Source: Erysipelotrichia bacterium
GTDB taxonomy: Bacteria > Bacillota_I > Bacilli_A > Erysipelotrichales > Erysipelotrichaceae
Assembly (NCBI GenBank): GCA_009916335.1
Contig: SAAR01000027.1
Location: 1 to 19,157, forward strand
Reading direction: 5' to 3'
Length of the DNA: 19,157 nt
The stretch's first letter is position 1. Each line of letters starts with the position of its first letter. The notes under the pieces are model-generated. The model ran no database searches. It worked only from the letters and a program-made list of their open reading frames with translations, and had not been told where the DNA came from. A program made the position numbers and the translations under genes. Below are positions 14,122-19,157 of this stretch, one piece after another.

Positions 14122-17100
14122 TTGGAATCCACAACAAGAAAAAGCCATTTATACAATGCATAAAAATATCTTAGTTAGTGCTTCTGCAGGAAGTGGAAAA
14201 ACCACTGTTTTAATTGCTCGCCTCCTTCATCTAGTAAAAGATAAGCGTATTGAAATTGATCGTATTTTAGCAATGACGTTTACGGAAGCAGCTGCAAATG
14301 AAATGAAAAAACGTTTAGCAAAAGAATTGCAAGACGCACTTATTGAAAGTAAAGATGAAGAAGAAAGAAATTACTTAAACAAACAATTAGCCAATATGTC
14401 GAAAGCATATATTTCTACCATTCATGGTTTTTGTTTGCAAATCATTAAAAATTACTATTATGCGATTGGTTTAGATAAGGAATCCATCACGAATATTATG
14501 GACGAATCTAGTACACAACAATTATTAGCACAAAGTATGGAAGAAAGTTTTGCACAGTTTATCGACGATAAAAACTTTCTTATTTTATGCCAGATGTTTT
14601 CCACAAAAGCCGATAGTAATGTTGCATTACAAGAGGCTATTTTATCCTTGTTTCATTTAGCAAGTGCAAAAAGCGATCCACATGCTTTTTTAGCACAATG
14701 TAAAAAGAAAAAGATGAAACAGATGAGTGATTATTCATTCGCAATTCAAACTTACTTTTATGATTATTTACTTGTACAAGTAGATAGTTTAATCGACGCA
14801 CTAACACAAGCAAGATATTATTATGATGAGCTAACAGAGATGGAACCACTTAATGAAAAGCTTATAGATTTATCGCATTGTAAAAGTGCATTACAAAATA
14901 AGAACTATACCTCTTTTCGAGAACTCTTTTTAAAACAAAGCATGAAGTCCATTAAGAAAGTAAAAGAGCAACCTTCTTTCGATGAATTAAAAAAAGAAAT
15001 TGAAAACTTAGAGAAGAATTTCATTGCGATTGCTTTTGAAGAGGATACTTTCATTGCCCAAAGTAATGCTAATATACCATATATTAATACCTTTATTGAT
15101 GTTTGTACCTTCTTTTTAGATTGTTATACACAACACAAAAGAGAATTAAAATATATTGACTTTAGTGATATGGAACATTTTGCTTTACAGATTTTAGATG
15201 TTAACGAACAGATGGTTGCCAAACGTTACCAACAACATTTTTATGAAATTATGGTCGATGAATTTCAAGACAGCAATGATGTGCAAGATCGTTTAGTAAA
15301 ATTAATCTGTAAAGAAAACAATGTTTTCAGAGTAGGAGATATTAAGCAATCAATCTATGGTTTTCGTCATGCAACACCAGACATTATGCGATCTCTCATC
15401 GATCAAAAAAATGAACAAGATGAAGTGATTTACTTAAACTTCAACTATCGTTCTAAAAAAAGCATCGTTGATTTCAATAATCAGCTATTTGACAAATTAA
15501 TGAATATTCATGGTTTTTCTTCTAGTTTTAGTGAAAATGATTGTACACAAATTGGCTTAGAAACACAAAAAGAAGATAATGTAACAAGTGAACTCCATTT
15601 AATCAGTGAGAAAAAAATAAATGAAGGTCGCTTTCAAAAATATAGTAAAGATGAATTAAAGGCTAGTTATATCGCAAGTAAAATTATTGAGATGAAACAA
15701 ACAAAAGGTTATCAATACAAAGACTTTGTGGTACTTGTTAAAACAAATGCAAAAAGTGAATGCTTGCGTAGTGCTTTTGAAGCCCTCAACATTCCTTACT
15801 TCATCAATATGAAACATGGCTTTTATGATAGTAGTGCTTTACAAAATGTCATTGCCTTTTTAAAAGTATTAAACAATCCTCATGATGATATTGCTATGTG
15901 TGCATTACTTTTATCCCCTTTCTTTCAAAAGGATAACGAATATTTAGCACAGATTAAATTAGCCAAAGAAAAGCATATGAGCTATTATCAATATTTATCT
16001 AAACAAGAGGCATTCCCTGCTTTTTATGCCCTTTTAAAAGATGCCCATACACAAAAAGTGAGTGAACTTTTGAAAAGTATTTACTATTACAACAACTATT
16101 ATGAAGATTATACAACAAAACAAGAAAAATCTAATCTTGATAAATTGTTTGAGATGGTGTGCATGAAAGAAGCGAATCAATCGCTTTCCTTATTTGCATT
16201 TATTACCATGATTGAAGAAAGTAAGAACACACAAATAGGCGAAGCGATTCCTATCAGTAACAATGATGATGTCGTGCGTGTTATGAGCATTCATCAATCA
16301 AAAGGACTGCAATTTCCTGTTGTTTTCTTATACTCTGTGGATCGTTTAAACTTGTTTGATACGAAAGGCCTCATTGCCTTTGATGATGAATTAGGAATTG
16401 CCCTTAATTATATGCATTTAGAAAATCGTCTTGTTTATACTGGGGTAGAGCGTATTGCTTTAAACCACAAAGCTACTAAAAATGCTTTGGAAGAAGAAAT
16501 GCGTGTACTTTACGTTGCCACAACAAGAGCACAAAAAGAAATGTATATTGTCGATTGTAAAGAGGAAAAAGCGGTCAATGAATTAAGTAAAATTGAAATA
16601 TATAAGAAAAATAGTTTTACCTCTTGGATATTACAAGCGTATCAACACAATGTAGAAAACCTATTTACGATTCGCTATATTGATTCCCTTTTAGAATGCG
16701 ATCGACAACCTTCTTTAGAAAGTTCTACGCAAACCATTGAAAAATATAGCTACCCTATAAAAAATAGCTATACGTTATCGCCAAGTGAAAGTGAAGTATT
16801 TACCTTTACTCCGAGTCGTTTTAGACTTGATGAAGATGTGGCATTAAAACGTGGTAGTGATTTGCATAAGATGATTGAAACATTACCTAATATTGCATGG
16901 AATGAAACAATACTTCAACAAATGGCAACAATGAATCAAATCACACTAACAAAACATGATATAGATATTTTATTAGCATTGAACACAAACCCTATCTACC
17001 AACACTCCTTTTTTGGTGAAGTACATCATGAACTGCCTTTCATGGTAAATGATAAGGATACTATTATTCATGGGTATATGGATTATGTTTCGATACTAAA

Positions 17101-17290
17101 TACAGAAATTATTTTAATTGATTTTAAATCCGATCGTTATGTAAGTGCAGATGAATTAGTAAAACGTTATCATGTACAGTTAGAAACCTATCAAAAAGCA
17201 TTAACGATTTTATATCCAGATAAAATAGTGAATGCCTATCTATATAGTTTTGAATTACAGCAGATGATCCCGATTCATAAAAATGGATAG
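14114..17290 (+). CDS. addA: ATP-dependent helicase/nuclease subunit A (AddA)
   Basis: A 1058-residue UvrD-type helicase with a C-terminal nuclease. Motifs in order are SASAGSGKTT (Walker A, Lys29), TFTEAAANEMKKRL (Ia), STIHGFC, MVDEFQDSND (Walker B), GDIKQSIYGFRHA (III), LNFNYRS (IV), VMSIHQSKGLQFPVVF (V), VLYVATTRAQ (VI), and the nuclease GSDLHKMIE, GYMDYV (Asp990), LIDFKSD (Asp1003, Lys1005) and QLETYQKA (Gln1022). AddA is the 3'-5' motor and one of the two nucleases of the AddAB complex for recombinational repair. The ATG overlaps the end of addB and has GGAGG eight bases upstream, supporting joint expression. The stop codon lies inside the terminator stem. It is somewhat shorter than the 1,232-residue B. 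subtilis protein but all catalytic motifs are intact. Confidence 0.95.
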   Translation: MPNWNPQQEKAIYTMHKNILVSASAGSGKTTVLIARLLHLVKDKRIEIDRILAMTFTEAAANEMKKRLAKELQDALIESKDEEERNYLNKQLANMSKAYISTIHGFCLQIIKNYYYAIGLDKESITNIMDESSTQQLLAQSMEESFAQFIDDKNFLILCQMFSTKADSNVALQEAILSLFHLASAKSDPHAFLAQCKKKKMKQMSDYSFAIQTYFYDYLLVQVDSLIDALTQARYYYDELTEMEPLNEKLIDLSHCKSALQNKNYTSFRELFLKQSMKSIKKVKEQPSFDELKKEIENLEKNFIAIAFEEDTFIAQSNANIPYINTFIDVCTFFLDCYTQHKRELKYIDFSDMEHFALQILDVNEQMVAKRYQQHFYEIMVDEFQDSNDVQDRLVKLICKENNVFRVGDIKQSIYGFRHATPDIMRSLIDQKNEQDEVIYLNFNYRSKKSIVDFNNQLFDKLMNIHGFSSSFSENDCTQIGLETQKEDNVTSELHLISEKKINEGRFQKYSKDELKASYIASKIIEMKQTKGYQYKDFVVLVKTNAKSECLRSAFEALNIPYFINMKHGFYDSSALQNVIAFLKVLNNPHDDIAMCALLLSPFFQKDNEYLAQIKLAKEKHMSYYQYLSKQEAFPAFYALLKDAHTQKVSELLKSIYYYNNYYEDYTTKQEKSNLDKLFEMVCMKEANQSLSLFAFITMIEESKNTQIGEAIPISNNDDVVRVMSIHQSKGLQFPVVFLYSVDRLNLFDTKGLIAFDDELGIALNYMHLENRLVYTGVERIALNHKATKNALEEEMRVLYVATTRAQKEMYIVDCKEEKAVNELSKIEIYKKNSFTSWILQAYQHNVENLFTIRYIDSLLECDRQPSLESSTQTIEKYSYPIKNSYTLSPSESEVFTFTPSRFRLDEDVALKRGSDLHKMIETLPNIAWNETILQQMATMNQITLTKHDIDILLALNTNPIYQHSFFGEVHHELPFMVNDKDTIIHGYMDYVSILNTEIILIDFKSDRYVSADELVKRYHVQLETYQKALTILYPDKIVNAYLYSFELQQMIPIHKNG

Positions 17291-17336
17291 TTCCCCTTCG
17301 CAAAAGGAACTATCCATTTTCTTTTATTTTATTTTT
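17280..17336 (+). terminator. Strong hairpin terminator between convergent addA and ROK kinase genes
   Basis: A perfect 15-bp stem, AAAATGGATAGTTCC (17280-17294) with GGAACTATCCATTTT (17306-17320), has an 11-base loop, and is followed on the plus strand by a T-rich tract. The addA stop codon (17288-17290) is part of the stem. On the minus strand a shorter run of five T residues follows, so it may also stop transcription from the kinase gene. Confidence 0.9.
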
Positions 17337-18223
17337 GTCATTGGCAACATGGCTGCCCCAACAATTCCTGGTTCTTCTAATTGTGCTTTTACAAACTTTA
17401 CAGGTTGCATTCCTACATGAATCATTTCACGATAGTATTTTTCCATTTTATCGAAGAAAACATCTTTTGCCTTCATCACACCACCACCGACAACGAAGAT
17501 ATGTGGATCAACGATATGAGCGATAGCACTAAACATCATTGCTAAATCATATGCCATTTTATCCACAATTTTTATTGCTTCTTCATTGTTTTCTCTTGCT
17601 AATGCAAACACATCGCCTGCATTTTGAATACCTTCACCAAATACTTCTTTTCCAATTCTCGTAATCGCTGTTCCACTGGCTTCATTTTCCACAGCCCCAG
17701 CATTTAAAATATTATATTTTTTTCCTTGTCGATCCACGCTGATATTGCCAACTTCCCCAGCATGTCCATTTTGTCCACTAATCACTTTTTGATCAATGAC
17801 TAGAGCACCACCAATGCCTGTTGAAATGGTAACATAATATACGATTGGATAGCCTTTTCCACCACCTAATACAGCTTCTCCTAAAGCTGCTACTTTTACA
17901 TCATTATCCATAAAAACAGGTTTGTGGAAATGTTTTTCAATATGCTCTGCAATTGGATAGCCAATTAACTTTGGCAAATTTGTGGATACAATAATCTTTC
18001 CGTTCACCGTATCAATCGGTCCAGGAATCCCTAAGCCGATTCCCTCACATTTTTCATATCCATCTAAACTTTCAATTAAACGAATCATCGTATTCATGAC
18101 ATGTTCAACACCTTTTTCAGCTTCACTGCTATCCTTATGCATTTGTAAAATTGTTCCTTTTTCATCAACAATTGCAGCACGAATATTTGTTCCACCTAAA
18201 TCTACACTAATATATTTTTTCAT
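17324..18223 (-). CDS. ROK-family sugar kinase lacking the zinc motif
   Basis: A 299-residue ROK kinase. It shows VDLGGTNIRAA (7-17, phosphate loop), GIGLGIPGPID (61-71), MDNDVKVAALGE (105-116, catalytic Asp108 expected), STGIGGALV (134-142) and GHAGEVGN (153-160, sugar-binding His154 and Glu157). The CxCGxxGCxE zinc-binding motif that normally follows is replaced by a cysteine-free stretch ending in GAVENEASGTA. Zinc-less ROK kinases are known among N-acetylmannosamine and some other sugar kinases, so glucokinase is not certain. The cell would use ATP to phosphorylate a hexose or amino sugar in the cytoplasm. Start: ATG after AAAGGAG/AGGT. It is monocistronic, with its own promoter, and convergent with addA. 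Confidence 0.85.
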   Translation of the reverse strand: MKKYISVDLGGTNIRAAIVDEKGTILQMHKDSSEAEKGVEHVMNTMIRLIESLDGYEKCEGIGLGIPGPIDTVNGKIIVSTNLPKLIGYPIAEHIEKHFHKPVFMDNDVKVAALGEAVLGGGKGYPIVYYVTISTGIGGALVIDQKVISGQNGHAGEVGNISVDRQGKKYNILNAGAVENEASGTAITRIGKEVFGEGIQNAGDVFALARENNEEAIKIVDKMAYDLAMMFSAIAHIVDPHIFVVGGGVMKAKDVFFDKMEKYYREMIHVGMQPVKFVKAQLEEPGIVGAAMLPMTKIK

Positions 18224-18247
18224 ATGTACCTACTCCTTTATGATTTT

Positions 18248-18276
18248 ATTTTATAATTGTCTAAACACGAAAGCAA
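18248..18276 (-). promoter_or_regulatory. Promoter of the ROK kinase gene
   Basis: On the minus strand TTGCTT (18276-18271) and TAAAAT (18253-18248) are separated by 17 bases, and the -10 lies 24 bases ahead of the ATG at 18223. The -35 match is moderate. Confidence 0.5.
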
Positions 18277-18336
18277 TACACATAGAGGAATGTGGCAATA
18301 TCCTATTATTTCCAAGCAAGAAAACACAATAATCCT

Positions 18337-18364
18337 ATAAAAAAGCACTCTTTTATAAGTGCTT
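18337..18364 (-). terminator. Terminator after the HD hydrolase gene
   Basis: A 7-bp stem, AAGCACT (18343-18349) with AGTGCTT (18358-18364), has an 8-base loop, and is followed on the minus strand by a T run (about 18344-18339). The stem overlaps the stop codon of the gene ending at 18363. Confidence 0.8.
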
Positions 18365-18782
18365 AATTAGATCGTTTTAATCTTTTCAATTCTTTCTTAT
18401 ATTTATCAACTCTTTGATAATCTTTATCACTGGGATTTGAGAAACGCTTAATCATAGAATTATGTGTCATATCAGCGATTTTAACTTTCTTAGCTATAGC
18501 GTTGCTTTCTACTCTCGAAAGATATTGTTCATATGGCTCATTTACTCTCTTAGTTATAGCATCTACTGCATTAATGATCTCAACAGGAAATATTGTTGAT
18601 AGATATTCAAGCGTTATGTCAGTATCTTCAACAACATCATGTAGATAAGCTACTGCTTTTTCAATGTCCGTATCAACCATTTTTGCAACAGCACAAGGAT
18701 GATTAATATACTCTTTACCAGCTTTATCAACTTGCCCCTTATGTGCTTGTTTAGCTAATTCATAGGCTTTTTTAGCGTACAT
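18363..18782 (-). CDS. HD-domain hydrolase of the SpoT/Mesh1 type (possible small alarmone hydrolase)
   Basis: About 139 residues. I choose the ATG at 18782 over the adjacent TTG at 18785; an AAAGGGGT site lies upstream. The motifs of the (p)ppGpp-hydrolase HD domain are present: KGQVDKAGKEYINHP (His28), AYLHDVVEDTD (His48-Asp49, Glu52-Asp53) and VKIADMTHN (Asp104, Asn108), giving the expected metal ligands His28, His48, Asp49 and Asp104. There is no synthetase domain, so it is a stand-alone hydrolase. Likely activity is removal of the 3'-pyrophosphate from (p)ppGpp or a related nucleotide; other nucleotide substrates are possible. The gene overlaps the 71-residue gene by 11 bases, indicating one transcript. 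Some proteins of this kind neutralise toxic small alarmone synthetases, but no such partner is visible in the window. Confidence 0.85.
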   Translation of the reverse strand: MYAKKAYELAKQAHKGQVDKAGKEYINHPCAVAKMVDTDIEKAVAYLHDVVEDTDITLEYLSTIFPVEIINAVDAITKRVNEPYEQYLSRVESNAIAKKVKIADMTHNSMIKRFSNPSDKDYQRVDKYKKELKRLKRSN

Positions 18783-18987
18783 CAATTCTTACCCCTTTAT
18801 TTATTTGTTCAAATGCTTCTTTTTCGGTAAGTGGTTTGACTGGAATGCCACCATAGTAAATTTGACTCATATCGAAATCTTGAACCCATTCTTTTTTTAC
18901 ACTATCATATCTTTCAATATTTCCATCATCAAAATCCCTTATAACTATATTTCCGTTATCATAAGCTAAGAAATATCTGTATGCCAT
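18772..18987 (-). CDS. Hypothetical 71-residue protein
   Basis: A small acidic, tyrosine-rich soluble protein (RYFLAYDNGNIVIRDFDDGNIERYD) that looks mainly beta-stranded in its first half. It has no membrane segment, cysteine or known motif that I recognise. The ATG at 18987 has a GGGGTAAG site at good spacing; a near-identical GGGGTAAG precedes the HD hydrolase gene. Its end overlaps that gene by 11 bases, so both are probably translated from one message and may act together. It lies 40 bases after the tail of another minus-strand gene. Function unknown. Confidence 0.65.
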   Translation of the reverse strand: MAYRYFLAYDNGNIVIRDFDDGNIERYDSVKKEWVQDFDMSQIYYGGIPVKPLTEKEAFEQINKGVRIDVR

Positions 18988-19027
18988 GACTTACCCCTAC
19001 CTTTCAATATTTTTTATTGAATCCATA

Positions 19028-19156
19028 TTATTTGGTATTCTTTTTCGTTAACTCTATCCATTCTCGTTTTCTTTTTATGCTTGTTGAATCAAACCTTTGC
19101 ACCTCGTACAGTTTATGATAGATTTCTTTTATTTCTAAACTTTGGAGTGTATGGAA
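19028..19156 (-). CDS. C-terminal fragment of an unknown gene cut by the right edge
   Basis: A reading frame enters from the right edge and stays open for 42 codons to a TAA at 19030-19028. The peptide is charged (LQSLEIKEIYHKLYEVQRF, then a Lys/Arg-rich end). The other frames on this strand are interrupted. It would sit directly upstream of the 71-residue gene in the same direction. It is too short to assign a family, and a chance open frame cannot be excluded. Confidence 0.45.
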   Translation of the reverse strand, partial: FHTLQSLEIKEIYHKLYEVQRFDSTSIKRKREWIELTKKNTK

Positions 19157-19157
19157 C

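Noticed and set aside
17982..18332. Plus-strand reading frame opposite the ROK kinase start
   Set aside because: It is antisense to a conserved kinase, has no ribosome site and resembles nothing.
1..19157. CRISPR array, tRNA, rRNA, insertion sequence or attachment site
   Set aside because: No regularly spaced repeats, cloverleaf-like sequences, transposase motifs or terminal repeats were seen on reading both strands.

Overview
The window looks like chromosomal DNA of a low-GC, anaerobic member of the Firmicutes (Bacillota), perhaps a gut Erysipelotrichia- or Clostridia-like organism. The grounds are AT-rich sequence, strong AGGAGG ribosome sites, AddAB repair enzymes, PTS uptake, a split transketolase, DegV/FakB proteins and a stand-alone glycyl-radical domain. 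Genus is not determined. No rRNA, tRNA, CRISPR array, insertion sequence or clear prophage was seen.

Positions 1-5100 (minus strand) hold a carbohydrate operon read from a sigma-A-like promoter at 5101-5129. It encodes PTS IIA, IIB and IIC of the ascorbate (UlaA) type, a hairpin, an HpcH/HpaI aldolase, a SIS-domain sugar-phosphate isomerase, a DapA/NanA-family aldolase, a small two-helix membrane protein and the N-terminal half of a split transketolase that runs off the left edge. No ascorbate-pathway enzymes are present. The likely job is import and phosphorylation of an unidentified sugar or sugar acid, isomerisation, retro-aldol cleavage to pyruvate plus an aldehyde, and feeding of the pentose-phosphate pool. 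The substrate is unknown.

Positions 5325-7440 hold a membrane-bound GGDEF-EAL protein with a broken GGDEF signature and an intact EAL site, probably a c-di-GMP phosphodiesterase, with a terminator on each side. Positions 7431-7664 encode a very short stand-alone glycyl-radical domain related to GrcA/YfiD and to the C-terminus of pyruvate formate-lyase. Positions 7729-10534 hold three tandem DegV (FakB-like fatty-acid-binding) genes. The middle one carries a single-base frameshift, and the last is translationally coupled to a 65-residue protein of unknown function.

On the plus strand, 10773-17290 holds a YigZ/IMPACT-family gene followed by addB and addA (double-strand-break repair helicase-nuclease), ending at a strong hairpin at 17280-17320. 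Convergent to it, on the minus strand, is a ROK-family sugar kinase without the usual zinc-binding cysteines. The right end (minus strand) has a small SpoT/Mesh1-type HD hydrolase, a 71-residue unknown protein overlapping it, and the C-terminal tail of another gene cut by the window edge.

The best candidates for something undescribed are the dual-aldolase PTS operon, the minimal glycyl-radical protein, the small gene coupled to degV, and the HD-hydrolase cassette at the right edge.
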